A DNA stretch of 64,000 bases from Geobacter sp. Lineage in GTDB: Bacteria; Desulfobacterota; Desulfuromonadia; Geobacterales; Geobacteraceae. Below, one piece after another: positions 42,684 through 51,485 of the stretch; within the stretch, counting starts at the first letter, position 1; each line of letters begins with the position of its first letter. Position numbers and translations under genes: made by a program. Location of the stretch: assembly GCA_003574885.1 (NCBI GenBank), contig PJFC01000001.1:806001-870000 (forward strand), given 5' to 3'. The notes beneath the pieces were generated by a model. It did no database searches. It worked only from the letters and a program-made list of their open reading frames with translations, and was not told the DNA's origin.

Positions 42684-44102
42684 ATGTCCGAACAAGTATA
42701 CGACCTGATCGTTATCGGTGGCGGTCCGGGCGGCTATGTTGCCGCTATCCGCGCTGCCCAGCTCGGTATGGGGGTGGCGGTGGTGGAGCGGCGGGAACGC
42801 CTCGGCGGGGTCTGTCTCAACGAGGGGTGCATCCCGAGCAAGGCGCTCCTCGATTCGTCAGAACTGTTCGCCCTTGCGCGGGACCGATTCGCCGGTCATG
42901 GCATCGATATCCCAGCTCCTAACCTGAATCTCTCCCGCATGCTGGCCCGCAAGGATGAGGTAGTGGCCAAGCTTACGGACGGGATTTCTTTTCTGTTCAA
43001 AAAGAACAAGATCACCCTTTTAACCGGTACTGCCAGGCTGGCGGGAAAGGAGGGAGATACTCATCAGGTGGAAGTTGAATTCTCGCGGGATCCGGAAAAG
43101 CAGACCATTACGGGGAAACGGGTGCTTCTTGCCACGGGGAGCGAGCCGGCAGACCTTCCCGGTCTTCTCCTGGACGGGGAACTCGTGGTCTGTTCCCGGG
43201 AGGCGCTCAACTTTGACCGGGTGCCGGAACACCTGCTGGTTGTGGGTGGCGGCTATATCGGCCTGGAGCTGGGATCGGTCTGGCGACGGCTGGGGGCTAA
43301 AGTTACGGTGGTAGAGGTGCTTCCCAAGGTCCTGCCGAACATGGACCGGCAAGTTGCTGACACTCTCGTTCGTTCCCTTAAAAAGCAGGGGATTGGCTTC
43401 CGGCTTGAGACCCGGGTGACAGAGGTGGACCGTCGTGAGGGCAAGGCGATGGTGACCCTGAAGGGGGGAGAGGCCATCGAACAGCTGGAGTGTGACAGGA
43501 TTCTCGTGGCGGCCGGCCGCCATCCCCTTACCGCCGGCCTCGGGCTTGAGGAATCAGGGGTGGTCCTTGAAACGGGAGGCAGGATCGGGGTGAACGGCGA
43601 CTACGAGACCTCCGTGCCGGGCATTTTCGCCATCGGCGACCTGATACACGGGCCGATGCTGGCCCACAAGGCAATGGAGGAGGGGGTTGTGTTCGTCGAG
43701 CGCCAGGCAGGTCAGGCCTCCCAGGTTGACTACGAATTCATCCCCGGTATCATTTATACTTGGCCTGAGGTGGCGTCAGTTGGGAAGACCGAGGAAGAGC
43801 TCAATCGGGATGACATCCCCTACGCGACGGGGCGCTTCCCCTTCTCGGCCAATGGCCGCGCCCGCTGCATGGACGAGGGGGATGGGTTCGTCAAGATCCT
43901 CGCCCACCAGTCCACCGGAAGGGTACTCGGTGTGCACATTATAGGTCCGCGGGCCTCGGACATGATCGCCGAGGCGGTAACGGTCATGACTTACGGCGGC
44001 AGTGCCCAGGACGTGGCCATGACCTTCCATGCCCATCCGACGTTGTCGGAGGCGATGAAGGAGGCGGCGCTGGATGTGGACAAGGCGGCCATCCACGCTT
44101 GA
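42684..44102 (+). CDS. lpdA: Dihydrolipoamide dehydrogenase (E3)
   Basis: This 472-residue flavoprotein has the FAD-binding motif GGGPGGYVAAIRA, the redox-active disulfide C44/C49 in GGVCLNEGCIPSK, the NAD-binding motif VVGGGYIGLELG and the C-terminal H-A-H-P-T-L-S-E base pair. It reoxidises lipoyl groups of E2 and makes NADH. It is the only E3 gene in this window, so it probably serves both the Suc and Pdh complexes encoded here. A perfect AAGGAGGT ribosome site precedes the ATG. It is the last gene of the suc group. Confidence 0.96.
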   Translation: MSEQVYDLIVIGGGPGGYVAAIRAAQLGMGVAVVERRERLGGVCLNEGCIPSKALLDSSELFALARDRFAGHGIDIPAPNLNLSRMLARKDEVVAKLTDGISFLFKKNKITLLTGTARLAGKEGDTHQVEVEFSRDPEKQTITGKRVLLATGSEPADLPGLLLDGELVVCSREALNFDRVPEHLLVVGGGYIGLELGSVWRRLGAKVTVVEVLPKVLPNMDRQVADTLVRSLKKQGIGFRLETRVTEVDRREGKAMVTLKGGEAIEQLECDRILVAAGRHPLTAGLGLEESGVVLETGGRIGVNGDYETSVPGIFAIGDLIHGPMLAHKAMEEGVVFVERQAGQASQVDYEFIPGIIYTWPEVASVGKTEEELNRDDIPYATGRFPFSANGRARCMDEGDGFVKILAHQSTGRVLGVHIIGPRASDMIAEAVTVMTYGGSAQDVAMTFHAHPTLSEAMKEAALDVDKAAIHA

Positions 44103-44115
44103 TATTCAGAACCCG

Positions 44116-44180
44116 CCACAAAGGCGCAGAGACACGGAGAACGCTTCAAAAGCTGAATGGAACACGGATTAACACGGAAA
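44116..44180. repeat. Periodic intergenic repeat between lpdA and aconitase
   Basis: A CACAAAGGCGCAGAGACACGG stretch, with a roughly 7-bp period, is followed by AACACGGATTAACACGG. It belongs to the same family as the gap repeats near pdhC. Part of it (GGATTAAC) recurs inverted at 44228-44242 as GTTAATCCGCAT. Confidence 0.5.
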
Positions 44181-44291
44181 AGGCGGATCAAGTCCTAAAA
44201 AAAATGCATATGGGTCTTTGATTTGGTTGTTAATCCGCATTTATCAGATTTGTTCCTCAAAGGTTTGGTTTTCGCATCAAGGAGGTTAGCC

Positions 44292-46223
44292 ATGAGTAAG
44301 AATCTTGCTACTAAAATATTGGAAGCCCACCTGGTGAAGGGTGAGCTGATTCCGGGGACAGAGATAGCTATCAGGGTGGACCACACCCTGCTGCAGGATG
44401 CGACCGGGACCATGGCGATGCTGGAGTTCATAGCCATGGGGGTTCCACGGGTGAAGGTCGAGCTGGCGGCCCAGTACATCGACCACAACCTGCTCCAGAC
44501 CGACAACAAGAATGCCGACGACCATGTCTTTCTCATGACCGCCGCCCAGAAATTCGGTCTCCATATCTCCAAACCGGGGAACGGCGTCTCCCACCAGGTC
44601 CACCTGGAGCGCTTCGGTGTGCCGGGCAAGGTGATGCTCGGCGCCGACTCCCATACCCCCACCGCAGCCGGCCTTGCCATGCTCGCCATCGGCGCCGGTG
44701 GTCTGGATGTGGCGCTGGCCATGGCAGGGCATCCCTTCAGCCTTCCCTGTCCGCGCATCATGGGGGTCAAGCTGACGGGGCAGCTTCCACCGTGGGTTTC
44801 CGGCAAGGATGTGATCCTGGAGATGCTTCGCCGCCACACAGTGAAGGGTGGAGTGGGGAAGATCATCGAGTACTACGGCCCCGGCGTTGCGACCCTGTCG
44901 GTGACGGATCGGGGAACTATCGGCAACATGGGGGCGGAGCTGGGGGCAACCACGTCGGTTTTCCCCTCTGACCACCGGACCCGGGAGTTTCTGGAGTCCC
45001 AGGGGAGAGGGGATTCATGGGTGGAGCTGGCCTCAGATTCCGACTGTACCTACGACGAGTACGACGAGATCGACCTGTCCCAGGTGGAACCGCTCATCGC
45101 CTGCCCCTCATCGCCGGACAACGTGGCGCGGGTGAAGGACGTGGAGGGGGTCAGGGTGGACCAGGTGATTGTCGGAAGCTCGGTTAACTCTTCCTTCCGC
45201 GACCTCATGACGGTCTGCCGCATTCTCGATGGCCGGCGGGTGGCGCCCCATGTCTCCTTCAACATCAATCCCGGCAGCCGCCAGGTTTTGGAAAACGTGG
45301 CCTCGCAGGGGGGCTTCATGCCGCTACTCCTGTCGGGGGCTCAGGTCCATCAACCGGGATGCCTCGGCTGCATCGGCATGGGGCAGGCGCCGGGAACCAA
45401 CCAGGTGTCGCTCCGCACTTTTCCCCGCAATTTTCCAGGGAGAAGCGGCACCAAGAACGACAAGGTCTACCTCTGCTCGCCGGAGACCGCCGCCGCCGCC
45501 GGTATCTACGGCGTCATCACCGATCCGCGCAAGCTTGGCGAGCTGATGGAATGGCCGGCTGTCCGTAACCCGGAGAAGTACGTGGTGGATGACTCAAGCA
45601 TCATTTACCCATTAGCGGATACGACCGGGGTCGAGATCATTACCGGGCCGAACATCGTGCCGTTCCCCGACTTCGACGAACTTCCCGCAGAACTGACGGC
45701 GGAGGTGATCATCAAGGTGGGGGACAACATCTCCACCGATACCATCATGCCGGCCGGTAACAAGGTGCTCCCCTTCCGGAGCAACATACCGGCCATAAGC
45801 CAGTTCGTCTTCGAGCAGATCGATCCGGATTTCCCGCGCCGGGCAACGGAAAAGGGGAACGGCGTGGTGGTGGCCGGGGAGAATTACGGCCAGGGCTCAA
45901 GCCGGGAACATGCCGCCCTGGCGCCGCGTTACCTCGGCATCCGGGTGAAGCTGGCCAAGAGTTTCGCCCGCATCCACAAGGCGAATCTGATCAATTTCGG
46001 CATTCTTCCCCTCATCTTCAAGGACCCGGCGGACTATGAAATCATCGCCCAGGGTGACACGCTTACCTTCAAAAGCCTGCGGGGCCTGGTCGCCGACGGT
46101 GCAACGGAAATACCGGTACAGGTGAACGGGAGGGAGATCGTTACCCTCCTGGAAGTATCCGATCGTGAGCGGCAGGAACTTCTTGCCGGAGGAACACTCA
46201 ACCTTGTGAGGAATCATGGCTGA
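44292..46223 (+). CDS. Aconitate hydratase, Aquifex type
   Basis: This 643-residue protein joins a large aconitase-fold domain (1-450) and a C-terminal swivel domain (about 475-643) in one chain. It shows A-T-G-T-M-A-M-L-E-F, the G-A-D-S-H-T-P-T motif, S-L-R-T-F-P-R-N-F-P-G-R-S-G-T and the swivel motif G-E-N-Y-G-Q-G-S-S-R-E-H. In most aconitases three cysteines bind the 4Fe-4S cluster. Here the CxxC pair is present (C357, C360, in GCLGCIGMG), but the usual GSCTNS box reads GSSVNS, so S297 replaces the first cysteine. It probably interconverts citrate and isocitrate, but that residue casts doubt. The start at 44292 has an AAGGAGG site. It overlaps the next gene by 8 bp. Confidence 0.85.
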   Translation: MSKNLATKILEAHLVKGELIPGTEIAIRVDHTLLQDATGTMAMLEFIAMGVPRVKVELAAQYIDHNLLQTDNKNADDHVFLMTAAQKFGLHISKPGNGVSHQVHLERFGVPGKVMLGADSHTPTAAGLAMLAIGAGGLDVALAMAGHPFSLPCPRIMGVKLTGQLPPWVSGKDVILEMLRRHTVKGGVGKIIEYYGPGVATLSVTDRGTIGNMGAELGATTSVFPSDHRTREFLESQGRGDSWVELASDSDCTYDEYDEIDLSQVEPLIACPSSPDNVARVKDVEGVRVDQVIVGSSVNSSFRDLMTVCRILDGRRVAPHVSFNINPGSRQVLENVASQGGFMPLLLSGAQVHQPGCLGCIGMGQAPGTNQVSLRTFPRNFPGRSGTKNDKVYLCSPETAAAAGIYGVITDPRKLGELMEWPAVRNPEKYVVDDSSIIYPLADTTGVEIITGPNIVPFPDFDELPAELTAEVIIKVGDNISTDTIMPAGNKVLPFRSNIPAISQFVFEQIDPDFPRRATEKGNGVVVAGENYGQGSSREHAALAPRYLGIRVKLAKSFARIHKANLINFGILPLIFKDPADYEIIAQGDTLTFKSLRGLVADGATEIPVQVNGREIVTLLEVSDRERQELLAGGTLNLVRNHG

Positions 46224-47148
46224 TCAAGAACGCATCTGGCCGGCCTTCGGCCAACATCTGATTGGAGCCCTGCTCCTTGGTCTACTCGTGTATGTGGACT
46301 GGGAACTAGCGGATCTTTCTTTTGTGATTTTCTTCCTGGTACCGGTGGCATGGGAAAGCTGGTATTACGGGAGACGGGCTGGCATGGCAGTGGCCTGTCT
46401 CTGTGTCCTCCTCTGGGCGGGTGCAAGCTATCCCGAGATTTCAGGCAGGGGGAACCTGCCTCTCGTCTGGAACGTCTTGGAGAAGCTGCTTTTCTTCAGT
46501 CTGACGAGTCTGTTCGTGGCCAAGCTCAAGAACAGCATGGACCATGCACGGGAACTGGCACGGCTCGATTTTCTTACCAACACCTACAACAAACGCTATT
46601 TCTGCGAATTGGCCGAACGGGAGATATACCGGTTCCAGCGCTATAATCGCCCCTTCAGCCTTGCCTATATCGATGCCGACAATCTGAAGACGATCAACGA
46701 CACCTATGGCCACCACGAAGGGGATCAGTTGCTGGTGCTCATCGCCCGCACCATGCAGGCTGCCGTCCGGAAGACGGACATTGTGACCCGCCTGGGGGGT
46801 GACGAATTTGTCATTCTTCTGGCAGAGAACAACTACACCCAGGCCGGCATGGCCATCGGCAAGGTCAAGGCTCAGTTGGACGCCGCCATGGAGGCCCACC
46901 GCTATGGAGTTACGTTCAGCATCGGCCTGGTGAGTTTTCTGGACCCTCCCGTCTCCGTCGACCAGATGCTCCGTTTGAGCGACAGCCTCATGTACCGGGT
47001 AAAGGCGAGCGGCAAGAACGCCATCTGCCATGAAAAGTTCGGTCTGGAGCTGACCGGCGACTATGAAGACATCACTGCAAAGGGAATCGAGCGCAGGAGT
47101 GCAACCAATGAAAGAGGCGAGTCTCCGGGCGATTTTGCCCGACCATGA
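46216..47148 (+). CDS. Membrane diguanylate cyclase (GGDEF protein)
   Basis: This 310-residue protein has three or four hydrophobic segments in the first 105 residues and a full GGDEF domain (about 118-282). The catalytic GGDEF motif is at 194-198 (RLGGDEFVILL) and an inhibitory RxxD site at 185-188 (RKTD) five residues before it. Both metal-site aspartates are seen (D-A-D-N-L-K). It should make cyclic di-GMP and be feedback-inhibited. Its first eight bases overlap the aconitase stop, and its 3' end runs over the pdhA start by 41 bp, so it is locked into the metabolic operon. Confidence 0.93.
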   Translation: MADQERIWPAFGQHLIGALLLGLLVYVDWELADLSFVIFFLVPVAWESWYYGRRAGMAVACLCVLLWAGASYPEISGRGNLPLVWNVLEKLLFFSLTSLFVAKLKNSMDHARELARLDFLTNTYNKRYFCELAEREIYRFQRYNRPFSLAYIDADNLKTINDTYGHHEGDQLLVLIARTMQAAVRKTDIVTRLGGDEFVILLAENNYTQAGMAIGKVKAQLDAAMEAHRYGVTFSIGLVSFLDPPVSVDQMLRLSDSLMYRVKASGKNAICHEKFGLELTGDYEDITAKGIERRSATNERGESPGDFARP

Positions 47149-48088
47149 ACTGGTCAGGATGTACGAGCAGATGGTGCTCTGCCGGGAGTTCGAGGAGTCG
47201 TGCGCCGAGCAGTACACCAAGGGGCACATCACCGGCTTCCTCCATCTCTACAGTGGCCAGGAAGCGGTGGCTGTCGGCTCCACCCACGCTCTCCACAAAG
47301 ACGACTACATCCTTTCCGCCTACCGTGAGCATGCCCAGGCCATCGTCCGGGGGGCGGAACCGCGGCGGGTCATGGCCGAGCTGTTCGGTAAATCTACCGG
47401 CATCTGCAAGGGGAAGGGGGGCTCCATGCACCTCTTCGATCCCGACCTCTCCTTCATGGGGGGATACGCCATCGTCGGCGGCCAGTTTCCCATCGCCGTC
47501 GGGCTTGCCTTCGCTTCCAAGTTCCGGAAAGAAGGGCGGATCGCTGCCTGCTTCTTTGGCGACGGGGCGGTGAACCAGGGGACCTTTCACGAATCCCTCA
47601 ACTGGGCGCGGCTTTGGGAACTACCGGTGCTCTTCGTCTGCGAGAACAACGCCTACGGCATCGGTACGTCCGTAGAGCGCGCCTCAGCCTTGGCTGACAT
47701 TCACAAGCGGACTTGCGGTTACGACATTCCGTCGGTGCGGGTGGACGGGATGGACGTCATGGCGGTCCACGAGGCGGTCAAGTGGGGCGCCGAATGGGTC
47801 AGGGAACAGAGCCGGCCCTACCTCATCGAGGCCCTGACCTACCGCTTCCGCGGGCACTCCATGGCTGATCCGGGGAAGTATCGCTCAGCTGCAGAAGTGG
47901 AACTCTGGAAGTCCCGAGACCCGCTTCCCGCCTTTGCCATTCGCCTCATCGAAGAGGGGATCGTCACCCAGGCCGAAATGGGTGCCATCAAGCAGGAAGC
48001 GATCGCCATCGTGCAGGAGGCGGTCACCTTCGCCGAAGAGTCGCCGTGGCCGGAGGATGGGGCGGTCTGGGAGGATATCTATGTCTGA
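47108..48088 (+). CDS. pdhA: Pyruvate dehydrogenase E1 component, alpha subunit
   Basis: This 326-residue E1-alpha subunit has the thiamine-diphosphate motif F-F-G-D-G-A-V-N-Q-G-T-F-H-E-S-L-N with C-E-N-N-A-Y-G-I-G-T, preceded by S-M-H-L-F-D. The phosphorylation-loop-like Y-R-F-R-G-H-S-M-A-D-P segment is present. The heterotetrameric E1 decarboxylates pyruvate. The ATG at 47108 has a CAGGAG site and lies within the end of the GGDEF gene; the frame is open 15 codons upstream. It overlaps pdhB by 8 bp. A branched-chain or acetoin dehydrogenase remains possible by sequence alone. Confidence 0.9.
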   Translation: MKEASLRAILPDHELVRMYEQMVLCREFEESCAEQYTKGHITGFLHLYSGQEAVAVGSTHALHKDDYILSAYREHAQAIVRGAEPRRVMAELFGKSTGICKGKGGSMHLFDPDLSFMGGYAIVGGQFPIAVGLAFASKFRKEGRIAACFFGDGAVNQGTFHESLNWARLWELPVLFVCENNAYGIGTSVERASALADIHKRTCGYDIPSVRVDGMDVMAVHEAVKWGAEWVREQSRPYLIEALTYRFRGHSMADPGKYRSAAEVELWKSRDPLPAFAIRLIEEGIVTQAEMGAIKQEAIAIVQEAVTFAEESPWPEDGAVWEDIYV

Positions 48089-49067
48089 AATGACCTACCG
48101 TGATGCTCTCAACCTGGCCCTGAAGGAGGAGCTGCGCCGCGATCCGTCCATTGTCGTCTGGGGGGAGGATGTGGCCCTGTACGAGGGGTCGTTCAAGGTG
48201 ACACGGGGGCTTCTGGCGGAGTTTGGCGGGGAGCGGGTACTGGATACTCCCATTTCGGAGAACACAATCGTCGGTGTTGCAGTCGGCGCCGCCATGGGTG
48301 GGTTGCGCCCCGTTGCAGAGCTGATGACGGTGAATTTCGCCCTGCTTGCCATGGACCAGATCATCGACCACATGACCAAGATCCGCTACATGTTCGGCGG
48401 CCAGGTGAATCTCCCCATGGTGATCCGGGCGCCCGGCGGCGGCGGAAGCCAGCTTGCGGCCCAGCACTCCCAGTCCCTGGAAACCTTCTTCATGCACGCA
48501 CCGGGGATGCATGTGGCCTATCCCTCCACCCCCGCCGATGCCAAGGGGCTTCTCAAGACCGCCATCCGTGACAACAATCCGGTCATGTTCCTGGAGCACG
48601 AACTCCTCTACAACAGCAAGGGGGAGGTTCCCGAGGATCCGGAGTTCCTTGTCCCCTTCGGGAAATGCGACGTGAAGCGGGAAGGGAACGATGTCACCAT
48701 CGTTGCCTACGCGCGGATGACCGTTCTGGCACTCCAGGCAGCGGAGGAACTGGCGAAGGAGAATATTGCCTGCGAGGTGGTGGACCTCCGCACCCTGGCG
48801 CCTCTGGATACGGATACTTTCGTGGCGTCGGTGAAAAAGACCGGCCGGGCGGTGGTGGTGGAAGAGTGCTGGAAAACCTGTGGTCTGGGGGCGGAGATAG
48901 CCACCCGTATCTACGACGGTTGCTTCGATTCACTCCGGGCGCCGGTCAGGCGGGTGTCGGGGCTGGACGTCCCCATGCCCTACTCGCGCAAGCTGGAAAA
49001 GCTTTGCATCCCCCAGGTGGCGGATATCGTCGCGGCGGTTAAGGAAACGGTAGCGGCAAAATATTAA
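48081..49067 (+). CDS. pdhB: Pyruvate dehydrogenase E1 component, beta subunit
   Basis: This 328-residue E1-beta subunit has the opening M-T-Y-R-D-A-L-N-x-A-L, V-W-G-E-D-V-A, D-T-P-I-S-E-N, the central M-V-I-R-A-P-G-G-G-G motif and the transketolase C-terminal domain (from about 190). It pairs with PdhA. The ATG overlaps the pdhA stop by 8 bp and has a GGGAGGA site, so the two subunits should be co-translated. Confidence 0.92.
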   Translation: MSEMTYRDALNLALKEELRRDPSIVVWGEDVALYEGSFKVTRGLLAEFGGERVLDTPISENTIVGVAVGAAMGGLRPVAELMTVNFALLAMDQIIDHMTKIRYMFGGQVNLPMVIRAPGGGGSQLAAQHSQSLETFFMHAPGMHVAYPSTPADAKGLLKTAIRDNNPVMFLEHELLYNSKGEVPEDPEFLVPFGKCDVKREGNDVTIVAYARMTVLALQAAEELAKENIACEVVDLRTLAPLDTDTFVASVKKTGRAVVVEECWKTCGLGAEIATRIYDGCFDSLRAPVRRVSGLDVPMPYSRKLEKLCIPQVADIVAAVKETVAAKY

Positions 49068-49103
49068 CAGCTGTGGAACCGGAAAACCGAACTCAAAACG
49101 TCT

Positions 49104-49202
49104 GACGCAAAGACGCAGGGGCGCAAAGAAAGATAAAAATCTTGTGGCAATTCACGACAATATTTTCTTCAGCTTGTCTTTGCGTCTTGGCTCCTTTGTG
49201 TC
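49104..49202. repeat. Inverted pair of periodic repeats between pdhB and pdhC
   Basis: The left copy (49104-49130) is built of GACGCAAAG/CGCAGGGG-type 7-9-bp units; the right copy (49172-49202) is its near complement. The two would form a long imperfect hairpin in the transcript ahead of pdhC. Confidence 0.7.
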
Positions 49203-49243
49203 AAATGAATTTGTATCTACTGGCTCAAAAGTGAGGTTTAGCA

Positions 49244-50518
49244 ATGGCAACCGAAATCACCATGCCGAAGCTTTCCGATACCATGACCGAAGGGCGGCTC
49301 GTGGCCTGGAAGAAGTCCCTTGGCGACCGGGTGGAGCGTGGGGATGTCATCGCCGAGGTGGAGACCGACAAGGCGACCATGGAGTTAGAGGCCTTTGTTG
49401 CCGGGGTATTGACGGAGATACGGGTAAAGCCGGGGGAGATGGTGCCGGTGGGAACGGTGATCGGCATGGTGGGAGAGGGTGACGTGCAGCCCGCAACAGT
49501 CTCTGCCCCACCGTCCGAAGCCACGGCCGTCCCCGAAAACTGGCAGCCGTCACCCGAACTGCCGCCGGCCGAACCTATGGCGGCAGGAGATGTACCGGAA
49601 CGGCTGATTGAAGTCCCTCCCGAGGTCACTTCCTCTCCGGAGCCTCTCCCTCGGTCCGTCGACGATGGGGAAAAGGCTTCACCTTTGGTGCGCCGCCTGG
49701 CGAGGGAGAAGGGGATCGACCTGCGGGAAGTAGAGGGGAGCGGGCCGGCGGGGCGCATCCTTCAGGATGACCTGGAGGGTTTCCTGGGGAAACAGGTAAT
49801 GGTTGAGGAAGAAGCTTCGAAACCTGAACCGTCGATAGCGGCTGCGGGGGTTGCTCAGCCCCTCTCCCGAATGCGGGCTGCCATCGCCCGGACGGTTGCC
49901 GAGGCGTGGCGAACCATCCCCCACTTCACGGTGACCGTCGCTATTGATATGGGTGAGGCGGAGGAGGTGCGCCGGGAGTTTAAGGAGGCAGGGAGTCCCC
50001 TTTCGATTAACGACCTGATCGTAAAGGCCTGTGCCCTTGCTCTGGCAAAGTTTCCCTTGGCCAACGCCTCCTACACGGCCGATGGCATCATTTTCCACGA
50101 AGGGATCAACATCGGCATCGCTGTCAGCCTGGATGACGGCCTGCTGGTGCCGGTGATCCAGGGGTGCCAGAGACTGTCATTGAAAGAGATTGCGGCGCGG
50201 AGCAAGGAGTTGGCGGAGCGGGCACGGAGCGGCAGGATCAGTGAGCGTGAATTGTCCGGCGGGACCTTCACCATCTCCAACCTGGGGATGTACGGGGTAG
50301 AGGAGTTCATGGCGGTTATCCATCCACCACAGGGGGCTATCCTGGCGGTCGGGGCAATCATGGACGAGGTGGTGGTGCGCGAAGGCCAGGTGACGGCAGG
50401 GCGGAGGATGCGGGTAACCCTCTCCGCAGATCACCGACTCCTGGATGGCGCCTATGGGGCTAAGTTCCTGGCGGAGTTGAAGCATATACTGGAAAACCCG
50501 GTGACAATGCTGGTGTGA
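49244..50518 (+). CDS. pdhC: Pyruvate dehydrogenase E2 (dihydrolipoamide acetyltransferase)
   Basis: This 424-residue E2 has one lipoyl domain (1-80, lipoyl-lysine K43 in VETDKATM) and a Pro/Glu-rich linker. An E3-binding domain (about 146-182: S-P-L-V-R-R-L-A-R-E-K-G) and the catalytic acyltransferase domain (about 200-424) follow, with S-A-D-H-R-L-L-D-G-A near the C-terminus. It transfers acetyl groups to CoA. It is 176 bp from pdhB, a gap filled by an inverted repeat, and is probably still in the same operon. lipB follows. Confidence 0.94.
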   Translation: MATEITMPKLSDTMTEGRLVAWKKSLGDRVERGDVIAEVETDKATMELEAFVAGVLTEIRVKPGEMVPVGTVIGMVGEGDVQPATVSAPPSEATAVPENWQPSPELPPAEPMAAGDVPERLIEVPPEVTSSPEPLPRSVDDGEKASPLVRRLAREKGIDLREVEGSGPAGRILQDDLEGFLGKQVMVEEEASKPEPSIAAAGVAQPLSRMRAAIARTVAEAWRTIPHFTVTVAIDMGEAEEVRREFKEAGSPLSINDLIVKACALALAKFPLANASYTADGIIFHEGINIGIAVSLDDGLLVPVIQGCQRLSLKEIAARSKELAERARSGRISERELSGGTFTISNLGMYGVEEFMAVIHPPQGAILAVGAIMDEVVVREGQVTAGRRMRVTLSADHRLLDGAYGAKFLAELKHILENPVTMLV

Positions 50519-50536
50519 AACGGGAAACCAATTCTG

Positions 50537-50691
50537 CCACAGAGGCACGGAGAAAAACCTTATTTAACAAGGATGGACAGGATAAACAGGATTAAAATCT
50601 TTGGATTTATCCAAAAACAATTTCAGGTTTTATCCTGAATATCCTGTATATCCCCGTTAATTCGCTTTTTGTTTCCTCTGTGCCTCTGTGG
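50537..50691. repeat. Nested imperfect inverted repeat (about 155 bp) between pdhC and lipB
   Basis: The outer arms CCACAGAGGCACGGAG (50537-50552) and CTCTGTGCCTCTGTGG (50676-50691) match in 15 of 16 bases. The inner arms contain GGACAGGATAAACAGGAT (from about 50574) and its near complement (from about 50627 to 50660). The whole could fold into a long hairpin. Confidence 0.8.
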
Positions 50692-50710
50692 TGAGATTTG
50701 TGAAGGTGGT

Positions 50711-51376
50711 ATGGTTATAACCGACCTTGGATTGATGGAGTTCGATGCCGCGTATGCCTTGCAGCAACGGCTGGTCGCCGGGATAGCCGCCAGTACCGAG
50801 CCGGAGACGCTTCTCCTTTTGGAGCATCCGGCAGTCTATACCATTGGCAGCGGAGGGAACGAAGCAAACGTCCTCGATCCTTCCGTTGAGGTCCGGCGTA
50901 TCAACCGGGGAGGGGACGTCACCTGGCATGGTCCGGGTCAACTGGTGGGGTACCCCCTCATCTCCCTCGACCGTCGAGGCTGCGACCTGCACCGCTATCT
51001 CCGCTTCCTGGAAGAGCTTCTCATCAGGGTGGCCGCTGATTCCGGGGTTGCCGCCCGGCGGGTGCCGGGACGGACCGGCATCTGGACCGATGGGGGAAAG
51101 CTCGCCTCTATCGGCGTCGGGTGTCGCCGCTGGGTCACTATGCATGGTTTTGCCCTCAATGTGGCCCCCGACCTGGCGGCTTTCGACCTGATCAACCCTT
51201 GCGGCATCGTCGCCTGTCCCGTGACGTCGCTGACGCGGGAATGTGGTGCGGCTGTCGCTATGGCAGAGGTACGGAAAACGGTGGTGAAGCTGTTCGCGCC
51301 GCTTCTGGCGGAATGGATGCCGGAAAAACCAGCAGAGAGAGATTCCATCGCAGATGTAGTTTGTCTCGGTAGATAA
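50711..51376 (+). CDS. lipB: Octanoyl-ACP:protein octanoyltransferase LipB
   Basis: This 221-residue LipB moves octanoyl groups from acyl carrier protein to the lipoyl domains of E2 proteins and GcvH. The motifs are L-L-L-E-H-P-x-V-Y-T-I-G, G-G-D-V-T-W-H-G-P-G-Q-L-V-G-Y-P and the catalytic pair K130 (GGKLASIG) and C169 (ACPVTSL). The position right after pdhC fits lipoylation of PdhC and SucB. The start at 50711 has a GAAGGTGG site; the 14-codon upstream extension lies in the repeat. Confidence 0.96.
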   Translation: MVITDLGLMEFDAAYALQQRLVAGIAASTEPETLLLLEHPAVYTIGSGGNEANVLDPSVEVRRINRGGDVTWHGPGQLVGYPLISLDRRGCDLHRYLRFLEELLIRVAADSGVAARRVPGRTGIWTDGGKLASIGVGCRRWVTMHGFALNVAPDLAAFDLINPCGIVACPVTSLTRECGAAVAMAEVRKTVVKLFAPLLAEWMPEKPAERDSIADVVCLGR

Positions 51377-51485
51377 GAAAGAGCTTGTGGGGCCGGCATC
51401 TATGGCCGCCCAACGCAAGGCACCCACACATGGTGCACCTACGGAACATGCTATTCCAATTCCCGATCTGATGAAGGAGGCCACC

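Noticed and set aside
41433-42695. 420-codon open frame opposite the Sel1 gene
   Set aside because: The Sel1 repeats on the plus strand are unmistakable and have a ribosome site.
49104-49130. Cyclic di-GMP riboswitch (GACGCAAAGC resembles a GEMM core)
   Set aside because: The flanking conserved segments are missing and the unit repeats elsewhere, so it belongs to the gap-repeat family.
49104-50691. CRISPR array
   Set aside because: The repeats are short, imperfect and inverted, without regular unique spacers or cas genes.
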